NCBI GenBank assembly: GCA_020636025.1
Contig: JACJYQ010000001.1
Span: forward strand, 682,001 to 746,000
Direction: 5' to 3'
DNA: 64,000 bases
Source: Lewinellaceae bacterium
Lineage (GTDB): Bacteria; Bacteroidota; Bacteroidia; Chitinophagales; Saprospiraceae
This document shows positions 18,301-26,883 of the stretch, one piece after another. The stretch's first letter is position 1, and every line of letters begins with the position of its first letter. The notes under the pieces were generated by a model. It was not told the origin of the DNA. It searched no databases and saw only the letters and a list, made by a program, of their open reading frames with translations. The position numbers and the translations under genes are program-made.

Positions 18301-18350
18301 AGAAATGTTGACTTTTGCATTAAATCGATTTTCACAAAAGAATCCATAAC

Positions 18351-19118
18351 ATGCTTACACGTGCTTTAATAATTGAAGATGAACCGGAAGGCCTCGAGAA
18401 CCTGAGAAATTTATTGAGAATGTATTGTCCGGATGTTGAAGTGGTAGCGGAAGGTGGTACGAATGAAGATTTACTCAGACTTGCCGAGGACAAGGAGAAA
18501 AATTTCGACGTTGCTTTTTTGGATATCAGTCTGCCTGACGGGCTGGTATTTCAGGGGCTGCAACAACTGGAAGAACTCACTTTCGATATAATTTTTGTTA
18601 CCGCTTTTGATAAATATGCCCTGCGCGCCTTTGAGTTTGCAGCGATTGATTATGTGACAAAACCTATTGAAAGAGAAGAGCTTATGCGAGCTGTGAGCCG
18701 CATTCGCCATCAAAACTCGGGAACAAAGGAGCGCCTGGAGATATTACAGCAAACCTTTAATCCCAATGCACCAAATGCCTTTGAAAAAATTGGTATTTCA
18801 GCCATGGATGGCGTTCATTTTGTTCGTCTGAGTGATATAATCCGCTTAGAGGCAGCAGATAATTATACTCATTTTATGCTCAAAGGGGGCTCTAAAATAA
18901 CAGCCAGCAGAACCATTAAAGCGTATGAGGACACCCTGAATCCTTTCAATTTCGTAAGAGTTCATAAAAAACACATTGTAAATATGAATTTCATGAAAAC
19001 GTACATCAAAGGTGAAGGTGGTTATCTGGTTATGGATAATGGCGACAATATTGAAGTTTCCAGGCGTAAAAAGTCAAATTTAATGGAAGCAGTTCGCCGT
19101 ACACATGGTGAAGTTTAA
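18351..19118 (+). CDS. LytTR-type response regulator
   Basis: The 255-residue protein has a receiver domain (about 1-120): IIEDEPEGL acidic pair, phosphorylatable aspartate in AFLDISLPDG (about residue 57), VTAFDKYALRAFEFAAIDYVTKPI threonine/lysine region (given here in two overlapping motifs). A LytTR DNA-binding domain (about 145-245) follows: LSDIIRLEAADNYTHFML, SRTIKAYEDTL, FVRVHKKHIVN. Such regulators usually pair with a LytS/5TM-type histidine kinase, but none is adjacent, so it is an orphan here. Its gene is preceded by the strong terminator at 18255-18300 and followed 50 bp later by ftsY. Confidence 0.92.
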   Translation: MLTRALIIEDEPEGLENLRNLLRMYCPDVEVVAEGGTNEDLLRLAEDKEKNFDVAFLDISLPDGLVFQGLQQLEELTFDIIFVTAFDKYALRAFEFAAIDYVTKPIEREELMRAVSRIRHQNSGTKERLEILQQTFNPNAPNAFEKIGISAMDGVHFVRLSDIIRLEAADNYTHFMLKGGSKITASRTIKAYEDTLNPFNFVRVHKKHIVNMNFMKTYIKGEGGYLVMDNGDNIEVSRRKKSNLMEAVRRTHGEV

Positions 19119-19168
19119 ACCTGTTAGCATCTACTTTTCGTTAATATAAAAATCCAAAAAATCTGAGA

Positions 19169-20137
19169 ATGGGGTTTTTCGATAAGTTTTTTAGTAAAGA
19201 TAAAAAAGAGGACCTCGATAAGGGGTTGGAGAAGACCAAAGAAGGCTTCTTTGGCAAGTTAAATCGAGCTGTTGCCGGTAAAAGCACCGTAGACTCCGAT
19301 GTCCTGGACGAACTTGAAAATGTATTGATCTCAAGCGATGTCGGACTGGAAACAACTGTAAAAATCATTGAGCGGATTGAAGAGCGTGTTTCCAAGGATA
19401 AGTATCTCAATACCAAGGAATTAAATAATCTTTTGAGGGATGAGATAGTGAGTTTGCTGGCAGAAAACAATACAGAAGACCTGGGAGGTTATGAGGTGCC
19501 AGAGGTAAAGAAGCCTTATGTACTATTGGTAATTGGAGTGAATGGTGTGGGTAAAACAACCACCATTGGAAAGCTTGCCTATCAATACAAACAGCAAGGG
19601 ATGAAAGTTGTGCTGGGAGCCGCTGACACCTTCCGGGCGGCGGCAGTTGATCAGTTAAAGATTTGGGCTGATCGTGTAGGATGTGATTTTTACACCAAAG
19701 GCATGAATGCTGATCCCGCAGCTGTAGCTTTCGAAACAACTCAGTACGCAATTGATAATCAATGCGATATAGCCATTATTGATACAGCTGGCCGCCTGCA
19801 TAACAAGGTTAATTTAATGCAAGAGTTGGGTAAGATCCATCGCTCCATTGACAAAAAACATCCGGGTGCGCCACACGATGTACTATTGGTTTTGGATGCC
19901 AGTACAGGTCAGAATGCCCAGGAGCAGGCCAAACATTTTACGGAAGTTGCGCCTATTACTTGTCTGGCACTCACCAAGCTGGATGGAACTGCTAAAGGTG
20001 GAGTTGCCATCAGTATAAGTGATCAATTCAAAATACCCATTCGATATATCGGAGTGGGTGAAAGCATTGATAAGTTGCAGATATTCAACAAGAAAGCCTT
20101 TGTGGAAACACTCTTTGGCGGGCGGGAACTGGGATAA
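19169..20137 (+). CDS. ftsY: Signal recognition particle receptor FtsY
   Basis: The 322-residue SRP GTPase has the NG domain: N domain helices (about 30-105), G1 GVNGVGKTTTIGKLA (about residue 121), G2 DTFRAAAVDQL, G3 DTAGRLHNK (about 205), G4 TKLDGTAKGG (about 268) and the C-terminal GVGESIDKLQIF. It docks SRP-ribosome complexes to SecYEG at the inner membrane. The acidic A domain of E. coli FtsY is missing and the N-terminus is a short lysine-rich stretch starting MGFFDKFFSKDKKED, as in many non-enteric bacteria. Confidence 0.97.
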   Translation: MGFFDKFFSKDKKEDLDKGLEKTKEGFFGKLNRAVAGKSTVDSDVLDELENVLISSDVGLETTVKIIERIEERVSKDKYLNTKELNNLLRDEIVSLLAENNTEDLGGYEVPEVKKPYVLLVIGVNGVGKTTTIGKLAYQYKQQGMKVVLGAADTFRAAAVDQLKIWADRVGCDFYTKGMNADPAAVAFETTQYAIDNQCDIAIIDTAGRLHNKVNLMQELGKIHRSIDKKHPGAPHDVLLVLDASTGQNAQEQAKHFTEVAPITCLALTKLDGTAKGGVAISISDQFKIPIRYIGVGESIDKLQIFNKKAFVETLFGGRELG

Positions 20138-20151
20138 AAAAGTTTGAAAAG

Positions 20152-20757
20152 TTACAAAGCCGGCCACTTTCCTTGTAGCTTCATCACAGATTCCACCACT
20201 TCGCGAACGCAGCCTCCCCCACCCTGGTTGACTGTAACATAATCACACACGGCTTTTACTTCCGGCACAGCATCTGACGGGCAACAGGATAAGCTTACTT
20301 TTCTCAAAACAGGAAGGTCGGGAAGGTCATCACCCATGTAACATATTTCTGTGGCAGCAAGCCCAGTTCTATCCTTAAAAGCCTGAAAAGCAACGAGTTT
20401 GTCCACAATTCCGGAGTAATATTCTTCAATACCAAAGCCGGTGAGCCTTTTTTTAACGCCTTCTGAAACCCCTCCGGTGATTATTCCAAATTTAAACCCG
20501 GCCTGAATGGCCCATTTAATTGCCTGGCCATCCCTAACATTCATTTTACGCAAAAATTCACCAGACTCAGTGATCAGGAGATCGTTATTGGTTAGCACAC
20601 CATCAACATCCAGGATGAAGGCTTTGACAGACTTCATTTTATCAAAAACATGTACCAGTTCCACCTCAACCTGTGCGTCTGGCTGAAGGCTGGCTATCAC
20701 GTTTTGTGGAACACCTATGTTTTTTACTTGTTGTTCGCCCTCCATTCGTAAACCCAT
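20152..20757 (-). CDS. KdsC-like HAD phosphatase (3-deoxy-D-manno-octulosonate 8-phosphate phosphatase)
   Basis: The HAD subfamily C0 motifs are present: motif I FILDVDGVLTNN, motif II GIITGGVS, the lysine region IVDKLVAF and motif III YMGDDLPDLPVL, ending with GGGGCVREVVE. KdsC removes phosphate from KDO-8-P in LPS inner-core synthesis. If translation begins at 20757 there is a 40-residue N-terminal extension absent from typical KdsC (about 165-185 residues) and a 34-bp overlap with the gene upstream; an ATG at 20637 gives a 161-residue minimal enzyme. Other KDO genes are not nearby. Confidence 0.85.
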   Translation of the reverse strand: MGLRMEGEQQVKNIGVPQNVIASLQPDAQVEVELVHVFDKMKSVKAFILDVDGVLTNNDLLITESGEFLRKMNVRDGQAIKWAIQAGFKFGIITGGVSEGVKKRLTGFGIEEYYSGIVDKLVAFQAFKDRTGLAATEICYMGDDLPDLPVLRKVSLSCCPSDAVPEVKAVCDYVTVNQGGGGCVREVVESVMKLQGKWPAL

Positions 20758-20948
20758 TTAGCCTGAATCTGCTCCAGATGTCCTTCATTGCTACCTTCTC
20801 TCTTGCCGGTAAAATTGGGGATTTCCAGAATCCAGTCAAGTAGTTCAGTAAACCTGATCCTATAAATTTTGCTCTCGCCGAACTCATCTCCAAAACGCTC
20901 ATAAAGCGCCATGGCTATATCTTCATGGTCGGGCCAATCAATTGGCAT
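20724..20948 (-). CDS. iscX: IscX-like Fe-S cluster assembly protein
   Basis: Starting at the second ATG (20948) gives 74 residues beginning MPIDWPDHEDIAMALYERF, aligning with the E. coli IscX N-terminus, followed by RIRFTELLDWILEI and the acidic/asparagine motif SNEGHLEQIQAKWVYEW. IscX binds IscS and iron and modulates Fe-S assembly. An ATG at 20972 would add eight residues. It lies 3' of the ferredoxin gene on the same strand, the same order as fdx-iscX in the E. coli isc operon, but the rest of that operon is absent here. A CATTACG tandem repeat (21014-21031) lies in the 100-bp gap. Confidence 0.88.
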   Translation of the reverse strand: MPIDWPDHEDIAMALYERFGDEFGESKIYRIRFTELLDWILEIPNFTGKREGSNEGHLEQIQAKWVYEWRANNK

Positions 20949-21013
20949 ATTATCAAAGTCCTGAAATGGCATTCTGTACTATGATTAAGTTTATTAATGA
21001 TTGCGTATTCAAA

Positions 21014-21031
21014 CATTACGCATTACGCATT
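21014..21031. repeat. Short CATTACG tandem repeat
   Basis: CATTACG occurs twice in tandem followed by CATT, a 7-bp period, in the fdx-iscX intergenic gap. Confidence 0.6.
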
Positions 21032-21048
21032 GACCTATTGTTACATTG

Positions 21049-21390
21049 TTAATGTTCATGCCCAATGATTCGCTTTTGGTCTGGGATGGTCACCGTCACT
21101 TCAGCGTATTCATCCAGAATGACACATTGGCAAGCCAATCTGCTTTCCAAACGAGGGTTTATAGCCCGGTCAATAAAATCTTCTTCTTTATCAGAGATTT
21201 CCTCCAAAAAGTCCTCACCACTTTCAACATAAATGTGGCAGGTAGAACAAGCACATACTCCACCGCAATTGTGATTCAGATGCACATCATAATCCTCGGT
21301 GATCTCTAAAATAGACTGATCAACAAACGATCCCTCAACCGTTTTGGCAGGGATGCTGTTATCTTCAAATTGAAACTGGATTTTCGCCAT
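21049..21390 (-). CDS. fdx: Adrenodoxin-type [2Fe-2S] ferredoxin
   Basis: The protein has 113 residues from ATG 21390. The cluster ligands are visible as C-x5-C-x2-C (HNCGGVCACSTC) and a distant cysteine in SRLACQC, the Fdx/adrenodoxin pattern. The acidic stretch SGEDFLEEISDKEEDF matches the partner-binding helix of ISC ferredoxins, which supply electrons for cluster assembly with IscS/IscU. With iscX it looks like a reduced isc locus. The promoter's -7 element ends only 8 bp before the ATG. Confidence 0.93.
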   Translation of the reverse strand: MAKIQFQFEDNSIPAKTVEGSFVDQSILEITEDYDVHLNHNCGGVCACSTCHIYVESGEDFLEEISDKEEDFIDRAINPRLESRLACQCVILDEYAEVTVTIPDQKRIIGHEH

Positions 21391-21398
21391 ATAGGGGG

Positions 21399-21430
21399 CA
21401 AAGATAGAATTTAAGTATTTGGGCTTCAAA
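21399..21430 (-). promoter_or_regulatory. fdx promoter, TTTG-N20-TATCTTTG (minus strand)
   Basis: On the minus strand TTTG (21430-21427) and TATCTTTG (21406-21399) are separated by 20 bp, a full Bacteroidota promoter. The ATG at 21390 follows the -7 element by 8 bp, so the mRNA should have a leader of only a few bases or none. Confidence 0.7.
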
Positions 21431-21650
21431 CACTTTCATCATTGGAAAGTTTAAAAATTTTCACTCATGAAAACTTGTATTCTGATTTATTCAGGGTGCG
21501 AAATGATTTTAATGGGTAAAAAGTCAACTTCAATGGATATTTTAATCGCTTTTTCGCGTTTATAACATATTCCTGACTTAAGTGTCGCAAAGCTGGTTGT
21601 TGATAAGTTTTGCAAGTCACCTGTCTTGATTTAGGGCAGAATTTTACAAT

Positions 21651-21681
21651 TTTGCCGAGATAAAAAATAGTGGTAATTTTG
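21651..21681 (+). promoter_or_regulatory. Promoter TTTG-N19-TAATTTTG
   Basis: TTTG (21651-21654), a 19-bp spacer and TAATTTTG (21674-21681) match the Bacteroidota consensus completely. Transcription should begin near 21688, giving a leader of about 46 bases before the AAA ATPase ATG. Confidence 0.75.
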
Positions 21682-21733
21682 GTAATAAGGCTTTGGGCCT
21701 TTTTGGCATTTCACCCCTTTAGAATCGTGCATT

Positions 21734-24385
21734 ATGGAATTTGGGACACCACAGACGCAACCCCCTCTGGAGCCTCAGGAGCAAAAACCCTGGAAGTTCA
21801 AGGAACTTAGAGTTTACTCTTCCACTGAGTGGTTGGCTGATAATAAAAAGAAATATCGGCAGGTATTTGATCGACTCGCTACCAGTTATATTTACGCAGA
21901 ACTTTCTTTTCAAAACAAGCAATATGATCTCGATGATTGGGAAATCAACGTTGAGCTGAAGTGCTTTTCTGCTAAAAAGCAAAGGAAAGAAATATGCTCC
22001 CTACCCTTTCAACGGAAGGTAAGCAAATATGACCCGGTTGGCTACATCCGGGAAGGTTGGGGCAATAAACAGGAAGGGGTATTTTGGAAAAAAGGAACCT
22101 ATTTCTGGGAAGCATGGATTGAAGGTGAAAAAGTTGCCACCAAGTATTTTCATATAGAGGATGCTGGTCGTCCAGCACTGAGAGGTGATAATCCCTATTG
22201 CCAGATAAGCTCTTTGAGGATGTATGAAGGCCCATATGATGACATCCCTGAATTTGACAGAGTATACATCAAGCGATTCAGCGGGGAGGAAACCAGGTAC
22301 GTGTATGCTGAAATCGTACTTAAAAATCTGCTGGTGAGCAAGTTGTGGCAATGTGAGTTGTTTATAAAGTTCTATAACAATGCCCGGGAATTGAAAGGCC
22401 AGGTGGTGCGATTGCATAAAGTAGAGAAGGGAGAAGAAGGCCTGAAAATAACCGCCGGTTGGGGAAGTAATGTCAAAGGCTCATGGAGACATGACCTCTA
22501 TAGTGCAGAAATTGTATTCATGGACCAGCTAATGGCTGTGGCTACTTTCGAAGTTGGTGATTACCTGGAAGAAGGCACCAACCCAGTTTGGCTGCCTGAT
22601 AAAGGAGCGCAGGTACTGCTCGAACCTGAAGTTGAGGATACCCATACTTTTGAAGAAGTGCTGTCCAAACTGGATGCGCTTATTGGACTTAGTGAAATCA
22701 AGGCCAAAGTGCGTGAACATGCCCAATACATCCAGTTCCTGCAAATCCGTAAAGAACGAGGCTTTGTAGAGAAAGACGGCATTAATGTGCATTCGGTATT
22801 CATCGGCAATCCTGGAACGGGCAAGACTACTGTTGCCAAAATGATGGGCCGTTTGTATAAAAAAATGGGCTTGCTTACAAAAGGGCATGTGCATGAAGTT
22901 GATCGTACAGATCTTGTTGGCGAATACATCGGTCAAACAGCGCCAAAAGTGAAGGATGCCATTGAGATGGCCAGAGGTGGGGTTTTATTTATCGACGAGG
23001 CTTATTCTCTAGCCCGTTCCGCAGAGGACAGTAAAGATTTTGGTAGAGAGGTCATAGAGATATTGGTCAAAGAGCTTTCTAACGGTCCCGGTGATCTGGC
23101 GGTTATTGTAGCCGGGTATCCGAAGGAAATGAAAACCTTTCTCGATTCAAATCCTGGACTGAGAAGCCGATTCAAACTCACATTCGAATTTGCTGATTAT
23201 TTGCCACAGGAACTTTCTCTCATTGCCGATTATGCCTGTCATGAAAAAGAGGTAGCCTTGTCTCCTGATGCCAAATATCTGGTGGATGAACTGATTACGG
23301 AGGCCTTCCGTTCCAGAGATCGCTCTTTTGGAAATGCCCGATTTGTGCACGACCTGGTAGATAAAGCAAAGGTTCAATTGGGATTGCGGGTTATGAGTAC
23401 ACCTGAACTCAAGAGTCTCACTCCTGAAAATTTAACCTTGATCCTTAAGGAGGATGTTGAAAAGGTTGATGTTACAAGCAAACGCAGCCTGCCAAACATT
23501 CCGGTAGACGAAAAGCTGCTCAAAAAGACGCTTCAGGAGCTGGATAGCTTAATTGGTCTGCATAGCATCAAAAGAGACATTAAAGAATTGGTGGATCTGG
23601 TTCGCTTCTATCGTGAATCAAGCAGGGATGTATTGGGTAGATTCTATTTGCATACTGTTTTTGTAGGTAATCCGGGCACCGGTAAAACCACTGTTGCCAG
23701 AATTCTCACCAAGATTTACAAGGCCTTGGGAGTTCTGGAGCGTGGACACATGGTTGAAACTGACAGACAGGGACTCGTAGCAGGATATGTGGGTCAAACA
23801 GCCATCAAAACGGCAGAAAAAATCGATGAAGCCATTGGTGGTGTATTGTTTATTGATGAAGCTTATGCACTCACCTCTGCTGCCTCTCGAGGCAGTCATG
23901 GTGATTTTGGTGACGAGGCTATTCAAACACTCCTGAAAAGGATGGAAGATCGCCGTGGTGAGTTTTTCGTTTTTGTCGCGGGATATCCGGATAACATGGA
24001 CTCTTTCCTGAAAGCAAACCCTGGTTTGGGCAGTCGCTTTGATAAAGCATTGCGCTTCGATGATTATACACCGGAAGAGTTGCTGGAAATCTCATTGTAT
24101 ATGTTCAGTGAAGAAAAATACCGCGTAGAGGAAGATGCCAAAGAGCATTTAGGACAATACATGGCCTTTCTCCACCAGTTCCGGGATAAGTATTTTGGCA
24201 ATGCCCGTACTGTGCGACAAGTAGTTACAGAGGCCATTAAAAATCAGAATTTGCGTCTTTCTGCAAAAAAAATAAAGGATGAACAACAAACACAATCCAT
24301 TACCCTGGATGATGTAGCTTCCTTCACTTTTGAAAAAGACAAACTCAACCTCTTTTCGCGCCGCAGCATTGGTTTTGGAAAATAA
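21734..24385 (+). CDS. Tandem CbxX/CfqX-type AAA+ ATPase with unknown N-terminal domain
   Basis: The 883-residue protein has two CbbX/EccA-like AAA+ modules. The first has Walker A GNPGTGKTTVAKMM (about residue 358) and Walker B VLFIDEAYSLA (about 416). The second has GNPGTGKTTVARIL (about 645) and VLFIDEAYALT (about 702). Each is followed by VAGYP and NPGL-SRF, the sensor-1 and arginine-finger region. Residues 1-290 form a separate beta-rich, tryptophan- and tyrosine-rich region that I do not recognise. Relatives remodel proteins (CbbX on Rubisco, EccA in type VII secretion), but no Rubisco or ESX gene is here. UbiX is encoded 17 bp downstream. Confidence 0.85.
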   Translation: MEFGTPQTQPPLEPQEQKPWKFKELRVYSSTEWLADNKKKYRQVFDRLATSYIYAELSFQNKQYDLDDWEINVELKCFSAKKQRKEICSLPFQRKVSKYDPVGYIREGWGNKQEGVFWKKGTYFWEAWIEGEKVATKYFHIEDAGRPALRGDNPYCQISSLRMYEGPYDDIPEFDRVYIKRFSGEETRYVYAEIVLKNLLVSKLWQCELFIKFYNNARELKGQVVRLHKVEKGEEGLKITAGWGSNVKGSWRHDLYSAEIVFMDQLMAVATFEVGDYLEEGTNPVWLPDKGAQVLLEPEVEDTHTFEEVLSKLDALIGLSEIKAKVREHAQYIQFLQIRKERGFVEKDGINVHSVFIGNPGTGKTTVAKMMGRLYKKMGLLTKGHVHEVDRTDLVGEYIGQTAPKVKDAIEMARGGVLFIDEAYSLARSAEDSKDFGREVIEILVKELSNGPGDLAVIVAGYPKEMKTFLDSNPGLRSRFKLTFEFADYLPQELSLIADYACHEKEVALSPDAKYLVDELITEAFRSRDRSFGNARFVHDLVDKAKVQLGLRVMSTPELKSLTPENLTLILKEDVEKVDVTSKRSLPNIPVDEKLLKKTLQELDSLIGLHSIKRDIKELVDLVRFYRESSRDVLGRFYLHTVFVGNPGTGKTTVARILTKIYKALGVLERGHMVETDRQGLVAGYVGQTAIKTAEKIDEAIGGVLFIDEAYALTSAASRGSHGDFGDEAIQTLLKRMEDRRGEFFVFVAGYPDNMDSFLKANPGLGSRFDKALRFDDYTPEELLEISLYMFSEEKYRVEEDAKEHLGQYMAFLHQFRDKYFGNARTVRQVVTEAIKNQNLRLSAKKIKDEQQTQSITLDDVASFTFEKDKLNLFSRRSIGFGK

Positions 24386-24402
24386 ACCGAAATTTCTCAA
24401 AT

Positions 24403-24963
24403 ATGAAAAAATTGGTGCTCGCCATATCAGGCTCATCAGGCTCTGTGTATGCCAAAGTGCTGCTTGATAAGCTGGTCGCTTTGAACAGTCAGGTCGATGA
24501 GGTAGGGGTAGTGCTTTCTGACAATGCCAAAGTAAACTGGGAGTTGGAGCTGGGTTCGTTCAACCCGGACCCCTACCCTTTCCGTTTTTACGAAAAGTAC
24601 GATTTTAACGCACCCTTTGCTTCAGGTTCAGCCAAATACGATACCATGATCATTTGTCCATGTTCCATGGGCATGCTGGCCAGGATCGCAGGTGGTATCA
24701 GCAATGATCTCATCAGCCGGGCAGCCGATGTTATGTTGAAAGAAAGACGCAAACTCATTCTGGTTACCCGCGATACTCCACTCAGCCTTATCCACATCAA
24801 CAATATGAAAACGGTTACAGAAGCCGGTGGGATCATTGCACCGGCTTGTCCTTCTTTTTATTCAAAACCAACTGATTTAGAAGAGGTTGCAGCGACTGTG
24901 GTAGATAGAGTGCTTGATTTGGCAGGTTTGGATTTAAGTTCTTTTCGCTGGGGGGAAAGCTGA
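24403..24963 (+). CDS. ubiX: UbiX-family flavin prenyltransferase
   Basis: The 186-residue flavoprotein has KLVLAISGSSGSVYAKVLL (FMN-binding Rossmann start), IICPCSMGMLARIAGGISND and LILVTRDTPLSLIHINNM, the UbiX/Pad1 signature with PAC-like IIAPACPSFYSKP near the C-terminus. It attaches dimethylallyl phosphate to FMN to make prenyl-FMN for UbiD decarboxylases, as in menaquinone or ubiquinone synthesis. No ubiD is in the window. It follows the AAA ATPase by 17 bp and ends at a strong terminator, so the two probably form one transcript. Confidence 0.92.
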   Translation: MKKLVLAISGSSGSVYAKVLLDKLVALNSQVDEVGVVLSDNAKVNWELELGSFNPDPYPFRFYEKYDFNAPFASGSAKYDTMIICPCSMGMLARIAGGISNDLISRAADVMLKERRKLILVTRDTPLSLIHINNMKTVTEAGGIIAPACPSFYSKPTDLEEVAATVVDRVLDLAGLDLSSFRWGES

Positions 24964-25013
24964 TTTTGGCTGTAAATACATTACTTTCCTGTCTAATTTA
25001 TCCAAATTTCGTG

Positions 25014-25048
25014 AAGCTGGGACATTGCTAACAATGCCCCAGCTTTTT
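25014..25048 (+). terminator. Rho-independent terminator
   Basis: AAGCTGGG-A-CATTG pairs with CAATG-C-CCCAGCTT (25014-25027 and 25032-25045; one internal A/C mismatch), with a 4-base loop, followed by TTTTTC. It closes the AAA ATPase-ubiX transcript. Confidence 0.88.
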
Positions 25049-25120
25049 CTGTTAAAAACCTGTGGAAAAAGGGAGGATAACTTCCGACTGAAATGTTCCA
25101 CGCTTTGAATTTCGCGCAAC

Positions 25121-25128
25121 TATCTTTG
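25121..25128 (+). promoter_or_regulatory. -7 element TATCTTTG before parA
   Basis: The octamer is an exact TAnnTTTG match 32-44 bp before the two possible parA ATGs. TTTG at 25104-25107 is only 13 bp away, which is short for a -33 box. Confidence 0.55.
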
Positions 25129-25171
25129 CTGACTTTTCACAGCAAAACCTTCCAACGATATGCTTAAAAAT

Positions 25172-25942
25172 ATGGGCAAAGTTATCACCATAGCCAACCA
25201 AAAAGGAGGTGTCGGTAAAACAACAACCGCCATCAACCTGGCAGCTTCTCTGGCCATTTTAGAGAAAAAAGTGCTGCTCATTGATGCCGATCCTCAGGCA
25301 AATGCCTCCTCCGGTGTAGGCCATCAAGGTGAAGACGAAGAAAAAATCACCTTGTACGATTGCCTTGTTCATGGAGCAGATCCACATGAAGGTATTCTAG
25401 AGACGGAAACACCTAATCTATACCTCTTGCCTTCCAACATCGACCTGGTTGGTTCCGAGCTGGAAATGGTAAACATGCAAAACCGCGAATATGTACTCAG
25501 AGGTGTAATTGGTGAACTGAGAAATGAGTTTGACTATATTTTCATTGATTGTCTTCCATCTCTTGGTTTGATCACGGTAAATGCCCTGGTAGCTGCGGAT
25601 ACGGTTTTGATACCGGTTCAGTGTGAAATGTTTTCTTTTGAAGGTTTGGCAAAGCTCAAAAATACCATTGACCTGATCAGGCAAGGATTTAATCCTGATC
25701 TTCAGGTAGAAGGCTTGCTAATATCCATGTATGATAGCCGTTTAAGACTGGCCAATGCAATTGTGGAAGAAGTTCGTACCAGTGCATCCGACTACGTATT
25801 TGAAACCATTATACACAGAAACAGCCGTATTGCGGAAGCCCCAATGTCGCATACACCCGTGGCTCTGTATGATGTAAGCAGCAGAGGTGCCACCAACTTT
25901 TTCAACTTGGCAGAAGAATTCCTGCGTAAAAACACCAACTAG
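25172..25942 (+). CDS. parA: Chromosome partitioning ATPase ParA (Soj)
   Basis: The 256-residue protein starts MGKVITIANQKGGVGKTTTA, the deviant Walker A of ParA/MinD ATPases with the signature lysine (KGGVGKTT). It also has LLIDADPQANASSG, the Walker B region FIDCLPSLG and the ParA motif PVQCEMFSFEGLAKL. An upstream ATG at 25160 would add four residues. ParA dimers bind the nucleoid and move ParB-parS complexes, segregating replication origins. No extra N-terminal HTH exists, so it is the chromosomal type. parB follows after 29 bp. Confidence 0.95.
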   Translation: MGKVITIANQKGGVGKTTTAINLAASLAILEKKVLLIDADPQANASSGVGHQGEDEEKITLYDCLVHGADPHEGILETETPNLYLLPSNIDLVGSELEMVNMQNREYVLRGVIGELRNEFDYIFIDCLPSLGLITVNALVAADTVLIPVQCEMFSFEGLAKLKNTIDLIRQGFNPDLQVEGLLISMYDSRLRLANAIVEEVRTSASDYVFETIIHRNSRIAEAPMSHTPVALYDVSSRGATNFFNLAEEFLRKNTN

Positions 25943-25971
25943 AATAATTCGGTTGACTGAAATTATACCTT

Positions 25972-26883
25972 ATGGCAAAGACGAAATTTGATACAGGGGG
26001 CATTAAAGCCCTGTTAGGAAACCCGCGGCAAATGGATCGCGCAGTTCAGGAAAATCCGCAGGATGTGGTACGAGAACTCGCCACAACTGTGGCTGTGATT
26101 CCGATTAAACAAATTAAATCAAATGCCGGACAGCCAAGAAAAGCTTTTGATGGTGATGCGCTGGAAGAATTGGCTTCCAGTATTAAGGCTCATGGAATTA
26201 TCCAACCGATCACTGTAAGAAGAATAACAGGCAAAGAATATCAGATAATTTCTGGTGAAAGACGCTATCGGGCTAGTCAGTTGGCAGGATTAACGGAAAT
26301 GCCTGCCTATATTCGACTTGCCAATGACCAGGAGCTACTGGAGATGGCGCTTATTGAAAATATACAGCGCGAAGACCTGAATGCCTGGGAAATCGCCGTT
26401 TCCTATGGTCGCCTGGCGGAAGAGTTCAAGTTGACCCATGAAAGCCTCTCAGAAAGGGTCGGCAAACAGCGTTCTACCATTACAAATTACCTAAGATTGT
26501 TGAAATTTGAAGGCGATCCTGATATTAAAAAGGGCCTGATTGACAATAAGATAAGTATGGGACATGCCCGCGCACTCGCCGGTGTGGATGATTACGCCAT
26601 CAGGAATTCTTTGTTTCAGCAAATTGTAGATCAGGATCTTTCTGTACGGGCAATTGAAGCCCTGATTGCCAGTTATCAGGAAAGCCGCAAACCGAAAGAG
26701 CCTAAGAAAGATGCGAGCCTTCCTCCGCATTTACGTGAGATCCAGGACAGGTTCAATGCTTTTTTTGGCAGTAAAGTGCAATTAAAACGCGATGATAAGG
26801 GCAAAGGGCAATTGCTGATAAAATTTGCGAACGACGATGAATTGAACAGACTCATCGACGCTATTGAAACAGAAAAAGTTTAA
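25972..26883 (+). CDS. parB: Chromosome partitioning protein ParB
   Basis: The 303-residue protein has the ParB N-terminal CTPase domain (about 40-140): IKSNAGQPRKAFD, ELASSIKAHGIIQPITVR, the CTP-contacting GERRYRASQLAG and ENIQREDLNAWE. A central HTH (about 145-225, VGKQRSTITNYLRLLKF) reads parS, and a C-terminal dimerisation region follows. It loads on parS near the origin and recruits ParA and SMC, which suggests that oriC may not be far. Its last codon overlaps the stop of the convergent lantibiotic-dehydratase gene by 4 bp. Confidence 0.95.
   Translation: MAKTKFDTGGIKALLGNPRQMDRAVQENPQDVVRELATTVAVIPIKQIKSNAGQPRKAFDGDALEELASSIKAHGIIQPITVRRITGKEYQIISGERRYRASQLAGLTEMPAYIRLANDQELLEMALIENIQREDLNAWEIAVSYGRLAEEFKLTHESLSERVGKQRSTITNYLRLLKFEGDPDIKKGLIDNKISMGHARALAGVDDYAIRNSLFQQIVDQDLSVRAIEALIASYQESRKPKEPKKDASLPPHLREIQDRFNAFFGSKVQLKRDDKGKGQLLIKFANDDELNRLIDAIETEKV

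Larger units (their letters stand above)
21391..21733. other. Divergent intergenic region, fdx / AAA ATPase
   Basis: These 343 bases hold the two divergent promoters (21399-21430 minus, 21651-21681 plus). Between them I see only a 32-codon open frame (21467-21565, plus) without family resemblance and no strong hairpin. Confidence 0.5.

Noticed and set aside
21467..21565. 32-codon open frame in the fdx/AAA gap
   Set aside because: No family resemblance, no promoter close upstream and no conserved feature; likely chance.
25094..25102. parS-like half-site TGTTCCACG upstream of parA
   Set aside because: Only one half matches TGTTNCACGTGNAACA; the other half (CTTTGAA) does not, so it is not a credible parS.
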